A DNA stretch of 64,000 nt from Nitratireductor thuwali (GTDB taxonomy: Bacteria; Pseudomonadota; Alphaproteobacteria; Rhizobiales; Rhizobiaceae), in NCBI RefSeq assembly GCF_036621415.1, contig NZ_CP030941.1, positions 248,001 to 312,000 of the forward strand. Reading direction: 5' to 3'. Each line of letters starts with the position of its first letter. The first letter of the stretch is position 1. The translations under genes were made by a program, and so were the position numbers. The notes under the pieces were generated by a model that saw nothing but the letters and a program-made list of their open reading frames with translations, had not been told where the DNA came from and searched no databases. Below, one piece after another: positions 50,753 through 62,491 of the stretch.

Positions 50753-50768
50753 AGCTGCGACAATGCCG

Positions 50769-51791
50769 CTACGGCGCGGGGCGGGCCGGGAAACTTTGCT
50801 GCCGCTGGACATGGGCTTCGACGAAGGCCAGCATCCGCTCCAGCGCCTCCCGCCCGGCGGCGATATCCAGGTTGAACTGATATTCATGCGGCAGTGACGG
50901 GCTGTAGTCCTCGGGAAAGAAGAGGGCTTGCACCTCGACGCCCCGTTCTTCGAGCGCTCGCGCCAGGGCCATCGCCTGGGGCGCAAGCGGATCGCCATTG
51001 CCGCTGGAGATGAAGGCGGGCGGAAACGCGCCGGTGACGTGCTCGGTCACCGAAGCCAGCAAGAAACGCTCGTCGGCCATGAAATTCCTGGTTCCCGAAT
51101 AGGCCCACAGCACCGTCCTGACGAGCCAGCCGAACTTGCCGTCGACATTGGCCTGTTCGATGTCATAGGCACCCGAGAACAATACGGTGCCGGCAAGCCG
51201 CTCCGGCTCCAGCTCCGGCGCGATGCCGATCCGCCGGGCATAAGACGGGTCCGTCGCGATGATGGCGACCTGCGCGGCGATCTGCGCCCCGGCCGAGTCC
51301 CCGGCCAGCACAATCCTGTCTGGATCGATGTTGAGGTCCGCCGCGTTCCGCACGAGATGACCGAGCGCCGCATTCACCTGCTCGACGGGGGTGGGATAGG
51401 TGACGCCGAAACCATGCGAATATTCAAGACCGACGGTCGTATAGCCGCGGCCGGCCAGAACCTTCAGATAGTTGGCGACACCGGCCTTGCTGCCCGCGAT
51501 CCAGCCACCGCCATGCACCCAGACGATAGCCGGCAGCGGGCCGCGCGCGCCCTTGGGATGATAAAGGTCGAACGTCTCGTCCGCCCCGTCTCCATAGGCA
51601 AGGTCCTGCCGCGCGACCACGTTCCCGGGAACGTGCTTCTCAAGGGCGGCTTCGGAGGCACGATCGCCACTGGCGAATATCTGCTGGATGATCGCGACCG
51701 ACGGCCAGGGCGAGAGCCGGAAGGCCAGCACAGTCGTCACGACAAGCACGGCGGCAACGGCCACGAACCAGAGAAGGATGCGTTTGATCAT
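50769..51791 (-). CDS. Alpha/beta hydrolase (hormone-sensitive-lipase-like esterase)
   Basis: Esterase of 340 residues with an N-terminal membrane anchor or signal (IKRILLWFVAVAAVLVVTTV). The HSL-type oxyanion motif VHGGGWIAG and the nucleophile elbow LAGDSAGAQIAAQ are present; the Asp and His probably lie in SSGNGDPLAP and SLPHEYQFNL. Substrate is unknown; the anchor places it at the membrane or in the periplasm. It diverges from the gcv operon. Confidence 0.87.
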   Translation of the reverse strand: MIKRILLWFVAVAAVLVVTTVLAFRLSPWPSVAIIQQIFASGDRASEAALEKHVPGNVVARQDLAYGDGADETFDLYHPKGARGPLPAIVWVHGGGWIAGSKAGVANYLKVLAGRGYTTVGLEYSHGFGVTYPTPVEQVNAALGHLVRNAADLNIDPDRIVLAGDSAGAQIAAQVAIIATDPSYARRIGIAPELEPERLAGTVLFSGAYDIEQANVDGKFGWLVRTVLWAYSGTRNFMADERFLLASVTEHVTGAFPPAFISSGNGDPLAPQAMALARALEERGVEVQALFFPEDYSPSLPHEYQFNLDIAAGREALERMLAFVEAHVQRQQSFPARPAP

Positions 51792-51978
51792 CGCCCGCCA
51801 CTCGTTCCGATCACGGCGCGGCGCACTTGCAACGCCGCAGCTTGCCTCACGCCGTCACCATACGGCGCGGCCTCATGCCGTAGCGTGGATCCCCGATTCG
51901 CGAAAGGCGGGGATAGGCCCATCGTTGCCCTGGCGGGCAGGCGCGGCGGGATTGCCGGCCGGCGGCCGTCGAAGACAG

Positions 51979-52007
51979 GTGACAATCGTCCGTGCCTGCG
52001 CTAGGTT
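51979..52007 (+). promoter_or_regulatory. Candidate promoter of the gcv operon
   Basis: GTGACA and TAGGTT are 17 bases apart, and transcription would begin near 52014, just ahead of the glycine riboswitch. The 187 bases between this and the esterase start contain no other recognised feature. Confidence 0.4.
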
Positions 52008-52032
52008 CCGGGAGTCGAGGGCCGCAGCCCTG

Positions 52033-52250
52033 CCTGTCTGTGGGAGAGAGCCACACCGGTTCGCCGGTGCAGCCGCCGAAGGGGAAATCGCCCGAAATCT
52101 CTCAGGCAAATAGAACCGTAGACAGGTTACGACACTCTGGAAAGTCGGGGCAAGATTGTTAAAGGCGCAATATTGCCCCGCGCCGAAGGTGTAAGTGCTG
52201 CCGACAGGGTTCCGGCGGCGCGAGTCTCTCAGGCTTCCGACAGAGGGGCA
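52033..52250 (+). ncRNA. Tandem glycine riboswitch upstream of gcvTHP
   Basis: Two consecutive glycine aptamers. Aptamer 1 has P1 arms CCTGTCT (52033-52039) and AGACAGG (52120-52126) and the conserved core GGGAGAGAGCC, GCCGCCGAAGGGG and TCTCTCAGGCAAA. Aptamer 2 (about 52146-52248) repeats the core as GCGCCGAAGGTGTAA and TCTCTCAGGCTTCCGACAG. Glycine binding usually turns on gcv expression; the element ends about 50 bases before the gcvT start, where translation or termination could be controlled. Confidence 0.93.
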
Positions 52251-52297
52251 CGAACAACATGCCGCGCAATCGGCATGCGTGCAACTTTGGGGAAAAC

Positions 52298-53401
52298 ATG
52301 GGCGACGACAAGACACTGAAACACCTGCCGCTTGAGGCCATGCACGAGGAAGCGGGCGCACGCTTCGGCGCGTTCGCCGGCTGGCGCATGCCGCTGACCT
52401 ATCCCGCCGGCGTCATGAAGGAACATCTTCATACGAGGCAGCAGGCCGGCCTCTTCGACATTTCGCACATGCAGCTCTTCGCCGTCGAAGGCGACGGCGC
52501 GGCCGCGTTCCTTTCCCGCGCCTGCCCGCTGGACGCGGCGGCGCTGGGCGAAGGCAAGTCGAAATACACCCTGCTTCTGGGCGAGAATGCCGGCATCATC
52601 GACGACCTCATCGTCACGAGGCTCGGCCCTTCCCGCTTCGTCATCGTGGCCAATGCCGGCAATGCCGCCAGGGACGAGGCGCATTTGCGCAAGGTGGCCG
52701 AGGGGTTCGAGGTGAGGCTGGAGGCGCTCGACCGCGTGCTCCTGGCGCTCCAGGGGCCGGCCGCCGAGGACGTGCTGGTCAATGCCGGGCTCGACCTCAG
52801 CGACCTCACCTTCCTGACGGCGGTGGAGCCGCGCGAGGGCTGGTTCGCCGCCCGTTCGGGCTATACCGGCGAAGACGGCTTCGAGATCGCCCTGCCGCCC
52901 GACGCGGCCCCGCGCCTTGTGGAGGAGATATTGGCCGACGAGCGCGCGAAATGGATCGGGCTTGCCGCCCGGGACAGCCTGCGGCTGGAGGCGGGCCTGT
53001 GCCTGCACGGCCAGGACCTGAGCGAGGAGACCGACCCGGCCAGCGCCGCCCTGCTCTGGGCCATCCCGAAGAACGTCCGCGAGGACGGCGGCTTCATCGG
53101 CGCGGAGGCGCTGGCCCGCATTCGCGCCGACGGCATAAAGGAAAAGCGCGTCGGCCTGAAGCCCGAGGGCCGCCAGCCCGTGCGCTCCGGCGCCACGATC
53201 GTGGACGGGGACGGCCGCGCCATCGGCCGCGTGACCTCCGGCGGCTTCGGCCCCTCGGTGGAGCACCCGGTGGCCATGGGCTATGTCGAAAAAGCCCATG
53301 CCGATGCCGGTACGCGCCTTTACGCCGAAGTGCGCGGCAGCCGCATCGCCATGGATGTCCATCCCCTTCCCTTCACGCCGCACAATTACCGCAAAGGATA
53401 A
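52298..53401 (+). CDS. gcvT: Glycine cleavage system aminomethyltransferase (T protein)
   Basis: Transfers the aminomethyl carbon from lipoyl-GcvH to tetrahydrofolate, releasing ammonia. The 367 residues start [20 protein letters not shown], with GGGGAA 5 bases upstream of the ATG at 52298. Folate-binding and catalytic blocks are visible: [46 protein letters not shown], and the C-terminal [15 protein letters not shown]. It is first in the gcvT-gcvH-gcvP operon, under the glycine riboswitch. gcvH follows 4 bases after the stop. Confidence 0.96.
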   Translation: MGDDKTLKHLPLEAMHEEAGARFGAFAGWRMPLTYPAGVMKEHLHTRQQAGLFDISHMQLFAVEGDGAAAFLSRACPLDAAALGEGKSKYTLLLGENAGIIDDLIVTRLGPSRFVIVANAGNAARDEAHLRKVAEGFEVRLEALDRVLLALQGPAAEDVLVNAGLDLSDLTFLTAVEPREGWFAARSGYTGEDGFEIALPPDAAPRLVEEILADERAKWIGLAARDSLRLEAGLCLHGQDLSEETDPASAALLWAIPKNVREDGGFIGAEALARIRADGIKEKRVGLKPEGRQPVRSGATIVDGDGRAIGRVTSGGFGPSVEHPVAMGYVEKAHADAGTRLYAEVRGSRIAMDVHPLPFTPHNYRKG

Positions 53402-53405
53402 TGCG

Positions 53406-53774
53406 ATGAGCAAAACCTATTTCACACAGGACCATGAATGGCTCCGCGTCGAGGGCGGCGTGGCGACGGTCGGCATCACCGACTATGCGCAGGAGCAACT
53501 GGGCGACCTCGTCTTTGTCGAGCTTCCGGAAGCAGGAAAATCCCTCGCCAAGGGCGACACCGCCGTCGTGGTGGAATCCGTCAAGGCAGCATCCGACGTC
53601 TATGCCCCGGTGGAGGGAGAGGTGACCGAGGTCAATTCGGAACTCGAATCCGATCCTTCCCTGGTCAATTCCGCGCCCCAGGGCGACGGCTGGCTGTGGA
53701 AGATGAAGCTGGCCGACGAAAGCCAGCTCGAAGGACTGCTGGACGAGAAGGCCTACAAGGAAACCATCGCGTAG
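53406..53774 (+). CDS. gcvH: Glycine cleavage system H protein
   Basis: Lipoyl carrier that shuttles the aminomethyl group between P, T and L proteins. The 122 residues open [20 protein letters not shown] and carry the lipoyl lysine (Lys60) in [20 protein letters not shown]. The chain ends with the [10 protein letters not shown] stretch and [10 protein letters not shown]. The ATG lies 4 bases after the gcvT stop. Confidence 0.97.
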   Translation: MSKTYFTQDHEWLRVEGGVATVGITDYAQEQLGDLVFVELPEAGKSLAKGDTAVVVESVKAASDVYAPVEGEVTEVNSELESDPSLVNSAPQGDGWLWKMKLADESQLEGLLDEKAYKETIA

Positions 53775-53815
53775 CCATGCCCAGCGGCGCAAAACAGCAA
53801 TACCAGGAACACCCG

Positions 53816-56617
<2,802 letters not shown>

Positions 56618-56657
56618 CGTCTCCCGCGTCAGGAGAAATGGCAGGAACCTTCGCAGC

Positions 56658-56693
56658 CGGCCGGCCGCGCCCTATGCAAACCCCGGCCGGCCG
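56658..56693. repeat. CGGCCGGCCG inverted repeat after gcvP
   Basis: CGGCCGGCCG (56658-56667) recurs in the self-complementary form at 56684-56693, 16 bases apart. It lies 41 bases past the gcvP stop and lacks a U-run. It resembles the GGCCGGCC pair at 35675-35733. Confidence 0.5.
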
Positions 56694-56730
56694 TGAGACG
56701 CTCTATCCGTGAGCTTTCAGGAGGTTGTCC

Positions 56731-57072
56731 ATGGCCCATGACGAATTGCTTGCCGCACGCATGCGCGACGCGCTGGAGGGTCTGGCGGGAATCTCGGAAA
56801 AGCGCATGATGGGCGGCGTCTGCTTCCTGCTCGACGGCAATATGCTGTGCGGGGCAGACCGCCCGAAGACGGGCGCAGGCCGGTTCATGTTCCGCGTCGG
56901 CAAGGACAATCAGGCCGACGCCCTCGCCCGCCCGGGCGCGCGGCCCATGGAGATGGGCGGGCGGCGCATGAACGGCTTCGTTTTCGTCGAGGCGGAGGCC
57001 TGCGACGACGCGGCGATGAAAGGGTGGATTTCGCTGGCGCTCGGTTTCGTCGGCGGCCTGCCGCCGAAATGA
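56731..57072 (+). CDS. TfoX N-terminal domain family protein
   Basis: Protein of 113 residues consisting only of the TfoX N-terminal domain, without the C-terminal half seen in Haemophilus TfoX/Sxy. AGGAGG lies 6 bases before the ATG at 56731. Family marks are MRDALEGLAGISEKRMMGGV, FLLDGNMLCG and the closing AMKGWISLALGFVGGLPPK. A role in competence is established only for gammaproteobacterial full-length proteins, so function here is unknown. Confidence 0.87.
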   Translation: MAHDELLAARMRDALEGLAGISEKRMMGGVCFLLDGNMLCGADRPKTGAGRFMFRVGKDNQADALARPGARPMEMGGRRMNGFVFVEAEACDDAAMKGWISLALGFVGGLPPK

Positions 57073-57090
57073 AGCGGGATGGGCGGCATC

Positions 57091-57310
57091 ATGAAAGCGG
57101 ATGAGTTCTCGCAATTCCCAACGCGAACGCTGGATTTCCTGACAGATCTGAGCGCCAACAACGACCGCGACCGGTTCGCGCAAAACGACGCCTTCTGCCG
57201 GCTGAAGCCACTTTTCGATTGGCTGACCGCTCCTTCGCGTTGAAGGCGGCGGCGTCTTCCCCTATGACACGATCCGCGTGGAATTCGACATTCCCGCCGA
57301 CGCAGCTTGA
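57091..57310 (+). pseudogene. DUF2461 (TIGR02453) gene remnant
   Basis: From the ATG at 57091 the frame reads 50 residues to a TGA at 57241. They match only the start of DUF2461 proteins (about 220 residues): FPTRTLDFLTDLSANNDRDR. Conservation fades after residue 40. A second short stretch at 57244-57310, ending FPYDTIRVEFDIPADAA, reads like the tail of another unidentified protein. Together they look like decayed coding DNA left between the TfoX-like gene and parE. Confidence 0.6.
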
Positions 57311-57365
57311 ATCCGCCACGATCGCGGCTTTGCACGGACGCTGAACACAACCGGAACAGCCTTCG

Positions 57366-57390
57366 CTTTGCCTTGGAAACCATGGCAAAG
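57366..57390. promoter_or_regulatory. Palindrome just upstream of parE
   Basis: CTTTGCCTTGG and CCATGGCAAAG pair at 10 of 11 positions around an AAA centre, 38 bases before the preferred parE start. It could be an operator or a terminator-like element; no T-run follows. Confidence 0.35.
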
Positions 57391-57428
57391 TGCACTGGTG
57401 ATTCGCGGCGATGGAACCAGAAAGCGAC

Positions 57429-59504
57429 ATGGACGACAACAACGACCTCTTTGCCGGCCTGACAACGAACCCTGAGCGCGCGCGCCAGCCCGAGCCCGCA
57501 GCAGCCACCGAGCCCGCGCAGCGCGGCGCGCCGGCCCGCCCGGCGCCGAAGCCTTCCGCACTGCCGAAGGACAGCGGCGAAGGCTACAGCGCGGCCGATA
57601 TCGAGGTTCTCGAAGGGCTGGAGCCGGTGCGCCGCCGGCCGGGCATGTATATCGGCGGCACCGACGACAAGGCGCTGCATCACCTTTTCGCCGAGGTCAT
57701 CGACAACGCGATGGACGAAGCGGTGGCCGGCCATGCCTCCTTCATCGAGGTCGAGCTCGGCGCGGACGGCTTCCTCACCGTCAACGACAACGGCCGCGGC
57801 ATTCCCGTCGACCCGCATCCCAAATTCAAGGACAAATCCGCCCTCGAGGTCATCATGACCACGCTGCACTCGGGCGGAAAGTTCGACTCCAAGGTCTATG
57901 AGACGTCGGGCGGGCTGCACGGCGTCGGCGTTTCGGTGGTCAACGCGCTTTCCGAAATGCTCGAGGTCGAGGTTGCCCGCAACAAGCAGCTCTACCGGCA
58001 GGTCTTCTCGCGCGGCCTGCCCCAGAGCCGGCTGGAAAGCCTCGGCGACGTCCATAACCGCCGGGGTACGAAGGTGCGTTTCAAGCCCGACGAGCAGATT
58101 TTCGGCAAGGGCGCCAGGTTCGATCCGGCCCGGCTCTGCCGCATGGCCCGCTCCAAGGCCTATCTCTTCGGCGGCGTCGAGATCCGCTGGTCCTGCGACC
58201 CGGCCCTGATCGGGGAAAAGGACCAGACGCCGGAAAAGGCCGTCTTCCATTTTCCCGGCGGACTGAAGGACTTCCTGGCCGCATCGCTCGACGGGGAGTT
58301 CCAGGTCACCAAGGAAGTGTTCGCCGGACGCAGCGAAAAGCGCGGCGGCCACGGCGCGGTGGAATGGGCCGTCACCTGGTATGGCGGCGACGCCATGCTC
58401 AACTCCTATTGCAACACGGTGCCCACGCCCGAAGGCGGCACCCATGAGCAGGGTTTCCGCAACGCGCTGCTCAAGGGCTTGCGCGCCTATGCCGACCTCA
58501 CCAGCAACAAGCGGGCCGCCATCATCACCTCCGAGGACGTGATGATCTCCGCCGCCGGCATGCTGTCCGTGTTCGTGCGCGAGCCCGAATTCGTGGGCCA
58601 GACCAAGGACAAGCTCGCCACCGCCGCCGCCATGCGCATCGTCGAGAACGCCATCCGCGACCCCTTCGACCACTGGCTGGCCGACAATCCGCAGGAAGCC
58701 TCGAAACTGCTCGAATGGGTCGTGGCGCGCGCCGACGAGCGCCTGCGCCGCCGGCAGGAGCGCGAGGTGACCCGCAAGAGCGCGGTGCGCAAGCTGCGCC
58801 TGCCCGGCAAGCTGGCCGACTGCACCATGGGCGCCGCCGCCGGCGCCGAGATCTTCATCGTCGAGGGCGATTCGGCCGGTGGCTCCGCCAAGCAGGCGCG
58901 CAACCGCGCCAGCCAGGCCGTGCTGCCGCTGCGCGGCAAGATCCTCAACGTGGCAAGCGCCGGCACGGGCAAACTCGCCGCCAACCAGCAGATTTCCGAT
59001 CTCGTCCAGGCGCTGGGCTGCGGCACGCGGTCCAAATACCGCGAGGACGATCTGCGCTACGACCGCATCATCATCATGACCGATGCCGACGTCGACGGCG
59101 CCCATATCGCCTCGCTGCTCATCACCTTCTTCTATCAGGAGATGCCGCAGCTCATCGCCGGCGGGCATTTGTACCTTGCCGTGCCGCCGCTCTACCGCCT
59201 CACCCAGGGCGGCAAGACCATGTATGCGCGCGACGACGCCCACAAGGACGAATTGCTGGCGACGGAGTTCACCGGACGCGGCAAGGTCGATATCGGCCGC
59301 TTCAAGGGCCTCGGCGAAATGCTGCCCAAGCAGCTCAAGGAAACGACCATGGACCCGGACAAGCGCCTGCTCCTGCGCGTCGATGTCGTCGAGAGCGAGG
59401 ACGACACCCGCTCCGCCGTCGACGCGCTGATGGGCACCAAGCCGGAAGCCCGCTTCAAGTTCATTCAGGAACGGGCTGAATTCGTGGATGAATTGGACAT
59501 CTGA
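57429..59504 (+). CDS. parE: DNA topoisomerase IV subunit B
   Basis: ATPase subunit of topoisomerase IV, which decatenates replicated chromosomes. The 691 residues have the GHKL ATPase motifs EVIDNAMDEAVAGHA, VNDNGRGIPVDPHPK and TSGGLHGVGVSVVNALSEML, the transducer, and the Toprim motifs EIFIVEGDSAGGSAKQARN and IIIMTDADVDGAHIASLL. HFKLGEM-type FKGLGEMLPKQL follows. YIGGTDDKALHHL favours ParE over GyrB, as do the short length and lack of the GyrB insert. An ATG at 57411 is an alternative start. Confidence 0.95.
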   Translation: MDDNNDLFAGLTTNPERARQPEPAAATEPAQRGAPARPAPKPSALPKDSGEGYSAADIEVLEGLEPVRRRPGMYIGGTDDKALHHLFAEVIDNAMDEAVAGHASFIEVELGADGFLTVNDNGRGIPVDPHPKFKDKSALEVIMTTLHSGGKFDSKVYETSGGLHGVGVSVVNALSEMLEVEVARNKQLYRQVFSRGLPQSRLESLGDVHNRRGTKVRFKPDEQIFGKGARFDPARLCRMARSKAYLFGGVEIRWSCDPALIGEKDQTPEKAVFHFPGGLKDFLAASLDGEFQVTKEVFAGRSEKRGGHGAVEWAVTWYGGDAMLNSYCNTVPTPEGGTHEQGFRNALLKGLRAYADLTSNKRAAIITSEDVMISAAGMLSVFVREPEFVGQTKDKLATAAAMRIVENAIRDPFDHWLADNPQEASKLLEWVVARADERLRRRQEREVTRKSAVRKLRLPGKLADCTMGAAAGAEIFIVEGDSAGGSAKQARNRASQAVLPLRGKILNVASAGTGKLAANQQISDLVQALGCGTRSKYREDDLRYDRIIIMTDADVDGAHIASLLITFFYQEMPQLIAGGHLYLAVPPLYRLTQGGKTMYARDDAHKDELLATEFTGRGKVDIGRFKGLGEMLPKQLKETTMDPDKRLLLRVDVVESEDDTRSAVDALMGTKPEARFKFIQERAEFVDELDI

Positions 59505-59569
59505 GGTGGCGCGAAGCAGTCGCGCCCGCGCCAATAGATCGTAGTTGTAAAACCTACAGCATCGGCCTG

Positions 59570-59658
59570 AAAATCGGAATCGATTTTCGGAAAGCACGAT
59601 GCGTAGATTCAAAGTGTTAGAGCGTCCTTTGTGCGTCCGAATGGACGCACGGCGCTCT
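59570..59658. repeat. Rhizobial intergenic palindromic repeat (parE-DUF2336 gap)
   Basis: AAAATCG-GAAT-CGATTTT (59570-59587) is followed by CGGAAAGCACGATGCG and TTAGAGCGTC, a combination I recall as a dispersed rhizobial intergenic element. Its distal part, GTGCGTCC-GAAT-GGACGCAC nested within AGAGCG / CGCTCT (59619-59658), forms a strong hairpin that could serve as bidirectional terminator for both convergent genes and runs into the DUF2336 stop codon. Confidence 0.7.
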
Positions 59659-60802
59659 AAGCAGCCGCCAGCGCCAACGCCTGCTGCCGTGCGTTCTGGC
59701 GCAGCGCGTCGAGGTGGATTTTCTTGAGCAGTGCGGCCAGCGGCGCATCCTGCTCGCTGGGTCCCGCTCCGCCTTCCGTGGCGCCCAGCACCTTCAGCAT
59801 CAGCCAGGAAACTTCCTGCGCGCCGGCGATGCGCTTGCCATTGGCCACCTCGCGCCACACAAGCAGCGCCTGAAGCAGCGGCGGATGATAGTTGCGCTTC
59901 AGCCCGGCCTTGGTGAACAGCGCGGCAAGCGCACCGTCGCGCCCGCCCGCCAGGAGCGCCGTTATCCGCTCTTCGCCCTGCCCCGACAGGACGCCAAGCG
60001 CGGCGGCGAAGAAATCGATCTTGCCCTGCGCCACAACGCGGACGAGGAAGCCGGGGGTAAGGTCGCCGCGCAGCCGCAGATGTTCCACCAGCGCCGGCAA
60101 TTCGTCCTGACCGATGCTGTCGATCAGCGCGATGGAGGCCTTGATGCAGGCATCCCGCGCGATCTTTTCGGCGCGCTCGCCCCCCATCAGCGCACGCACC
60201 AGGGGCGCGGCCGACAAGGCTTCGCCGACCTGCGTCAAAAGCATGTGCCGGCAGTCCGCCGGGAGCCGCCCGTCGGGCATGAGCGCGGCGCGCAGCCCGG
60301 CCTCCCGTCCGTGCCGTTCCAGCATGCGCCGAAACGACAAAGCCGCGATCCGGGCGCCGGGATTTCCGGCCAGACGAATGCAGGCGGCGAGCGAGCCCAC
60401 CTCGGCGATGGCCGCAGCAACGGCGAACGAGACCTGCGGCCGCGACGCCACGAGGCATTGTATGGCCGAGTTGCCCATCGCGACCCGGTCCACCAGATCG
60501 CTGTCGCTCATCAGCGGCGAGCGCGCGATGATCGGGGCGGCGACGTCCGGCTGGTCGGCCGCCAGCGCGGCGATGACCTGCGGCGGCGCGCGGTGGCTGA
60601 GGGAGAGCGTTTCGGACAGCGCCGCCCGGACCTTCGCCGACGCATCGTCCAGGAGCAGCGTCAGCGCCGCTTCCGTGGCAAGCCTGTCGTCGAAGGACAT
60701 GTCCTTCTGGATATAGGCGCGCGCAAGCGCCGATGCCGCCGCTGCCCGTTCCGCCACTTTCGCGGTCTCGACCCACTTCAGGAAGTGTTGAACTACGATC
60801 AC
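59657..60802 (-). CDS. DUF2336 domain protein
   Basis: All-helical protein of 381 residues with the DUF2336 domain (about 1-330), a HEAT-like repeat array found in alphaproteobacteria and often linked to stress regulation in Caulobacter relatives. The opening MIVVQHFLKWVETAKVAERA and [20 protein letters not shown], then RMLERHGREAGLRAALMPDG are recognisable. No signal peptide. It converges with parE across the palindromic repeat and diverges from the MaoC gene. Its function is not known. Confidence 0.83.
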   Translation of the reverse strand: MIVVQHFLKWVETAKVAERAAAASALARAYIQKDMSFDDRLATEAALTLLLDDASAKVRAALSETLSLSHRAPPQVIAALAADQPDVAAPIIARSPLMSDSDLVDRVAMGNSAIQCLVASRPQVSFAVAAAIAEVGSLAACIRLAGNPGARIAALSFRRMLERHGREAGLRAALMPDGRLPADCRHMLLTQVGEALSAAPLVRALMGGERAEKIARDACIKASIALIDSIGQDELPALVEHLRLRGDLTPGFLVRVVAQGKIDFFAAALGVLSGQGEERITALLAGGRDGALAALFTKAGLKRNYHPPLLQALLVWREVANGKRIAGAQEVSWLMLKVLGATEGGAGPSEQDAPLAALLKKIHLDALRQNARQQALALAAA

Positions 60803-60942
60803 TGTGCACTGACCCCCGCCTGTTCCAGAAGGCTAGCAACAATTCCTATACGAAACGTTTACCATAATACCCTTCCATCCGCAGCTTGCGGGCGACCCCG
60901 CGCCCGCCTATCAATTCCTCCAGGCTTAACGAGGAGGAACGG

Positions 60943-61395
60943 ATGGCGGGTTTGTATCTCGAAGACTTCGAGCCTGGGACGGTCATCCGCCATCAGCTCA
61001 CCAAATCGGTCACCGAGAGCGACAATATGCTGTTCTCGGTCATGACGCTGAACCCGCAGCCTCTGCACATCGACTTCGATTTCGCCGCCAAGTCCGAATG
61101 GGGCAAGCCGCTGGTCAACTCGCTCTTCACGCTGGGCCTGATGATCGGCATATCCGTTCACGACACGACGCTGGGCACGACGATCGGCAATCTCGGTATG
61201 ACCGAAACCCAGTTCCCCCACCCGGTCTTCCACGGCGACACGATCCGCGTGGAAACCGAGGTGAAGGGCGTGCGCGCGTCGAAGTCGAAGCCCGATCGCG
61301 GCATCGTGGAGATGGAGCACCGCGCGTTCAACCAGGACGGCGTGCTGGTGGCGCGCTGCCTGCGCCAGGCGATGATCCTGAAACGCCCCCTCTGA
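60943..61395 (+). CDS. MaoC family dehydratase
   Basis: Hot-dog-fold (R)-specific enoyl-CoA hydratase-like protein of 150 residues. GAGGAGG lies 6 bases before the ATG at 60943. The MaoC catalytic Asp and His are seen in VMTLNPQPLHIDFDFAAKSE, followed by PHPVFHGDTIRVETEV. The gene is followed after 20 bases by a CitE-like lyase, a pairing suggesting they act on the same CoA ester (for example a methylmalyl-CoA or mesaconyl-CoA-like substrate); that link is inference. Substrate unproven. Confidence 0.88.
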   Translation: MAGLYLEDFEPGTVIRHQLTKSVTESDNMLFSVMTLNPQPLHIDFDFAAKSEWGKPLVNSLFTLGLMIGISVHDTTLGTTIGNLGMTETQFPHPVFHGDTIRVETEVKGVRASKSKPDRGIVEMEHRAFNQDGVLVARCLRQAMILKRPL

Positions 61396-61415
61396 AAGAC
61401 TGTCTGAGGCCCCTC

Positions 61416-62294
61416 ATGCGCTCGCTGCTTTTCGTCCCCGGCGATTCGGAAAGGAAGATGGAAAAGGCGCTCGCCTCCGGCGCCGACGTCCTGATTCTGG
61501 ATCTGGAGGATTCAGTCGCCCCCTCGCGCAAGGAGGAGGCCCGGCGGCTGACGCGTGATTTCCTTCGCGCGCGGAACCCGGCCGGCGGCCCCGGCCTTTA
61601 TGTCCGCATCAACGCGCTGGACACGGGGCTGGCCGAGGCCGATCTTGCCGCCATAATGCCGGGCCGGCCGGCCGGCATCATGCTGCCGAAGTCCGAAAGC
61701 GGCGAGGATGTCGCGCGCCTGGCGGTGAAGCTGCGGGTGAGCGAGGCCGAAAACGACATAAGGGACGGCGCGACGGCGATCCTGCCCATCATCACCGAGA
61801 CGGCGCGGGCGGTGCTTGCCGCCGCCACCTATCGCGGCGCGACTTCCCGCCTTTCCGGCCTTACCTGGGGCGCCGAGGACCTTTCCGCCGATCTCGGCGC
61901 ACGGCTCACGCGCGGCGCCGACAGCCGCTATACGGAGGTTTTCCGGCTGGCCCGGTCCCTGACCCTTCTGGCCGCCAACGCGGCCGGCGTCGCGGCGATC
62001 GACACCGTCTTTCCCGATTTCCGCAACGAGGAAGCCTTCCGCGCCGACTGTCTGGAAGCCGAGCGCGACGGCTTCACCGGCCGCATGGCGATCCATCCGG
62101 CCCAGGTCCCGATCATCAACGAGACCTTCACCCCCGCACCGGAGGCCGTCGCCCAGTCACAGCGGATCGTTGCGGCCTTTGCCGGCTCCGACGAAACGGG
62201 CGTGATCGCCATCGACGGCCAGATGATCGACCGGCCTCATGTCCGCCGGGCCGAGCGCATCCTGGCCCGCGCCCGCCTCGCCGGCATGATTTGA
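61416..62294 (+). CDS. HpcH/HpaI (CitE-like) CoA ester lyase
   Basis: TIM-barrel magnesium lyase of 292 residues in the CitE/malyl-CoA lyase family. MRSLLFVPGDSERKMEKALA, LILDLEDSVAPSRKEEAR (metal-binding acidic residues), YVRINALDTGLAEADL, LPKSESGEDV and the Glu/Asp of LSGLTWGAEDLSADLG are all present, so it should be active. It lacks the citrate-lyase operon context, so a citrate lyase role is unlikely. It is preceded by the MaoC-type dehydratase and the two form a likely operon. Confidence 0.9.
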   Translation: MRSLLFVPGDSERKMEKALASGADVLILDLEDSVAPSRKEEARRLTRDFLRARNPAGGPGLYVRINALDTGLAEADLAAIMPGRPAGIMLPKSESGEDVARLAVKLRVSEAENDIRDGATAILPIITETARAVLAAATYRGATSRLSGLTWGAEDLSADLGARLTRGADSRYTEVFRLARSLTLLAANAAGVAAIDTVFPDFRNEEAFRADCLEAERDGFTGRMAIHPAQVPIINETFTPAPEAVAQSQRIVAAFAGSDETGVIAIDGQMIDRPHVRRAERILARARLAGMI

Positions 62295-62491
62295 CGCGCC
62301 GGTTTTTTGTCCCTCAAACGCCGGGCGTTCGGCGGGCGAAACGTCCACTGGACCTTTCGCTATTCCACCTCACCATCCGCACCCTTGGCCTGCGGCGCAA
62401 GAGCGCCGGCCGGCCTTGCCATTGTCGCTAAGCAAAATGGAGCACCGCCAAAGCCGCTTCAAAGCAGCAGACCTTTGTTTCACCCCGTTTC

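Noticed and set aside
56910..60842. 1310-codon minus-strand frame across parE and DUF2336
   Set aside because: Composite of antisense to parE and an alternate frame of DUF2336; no protein family seen.
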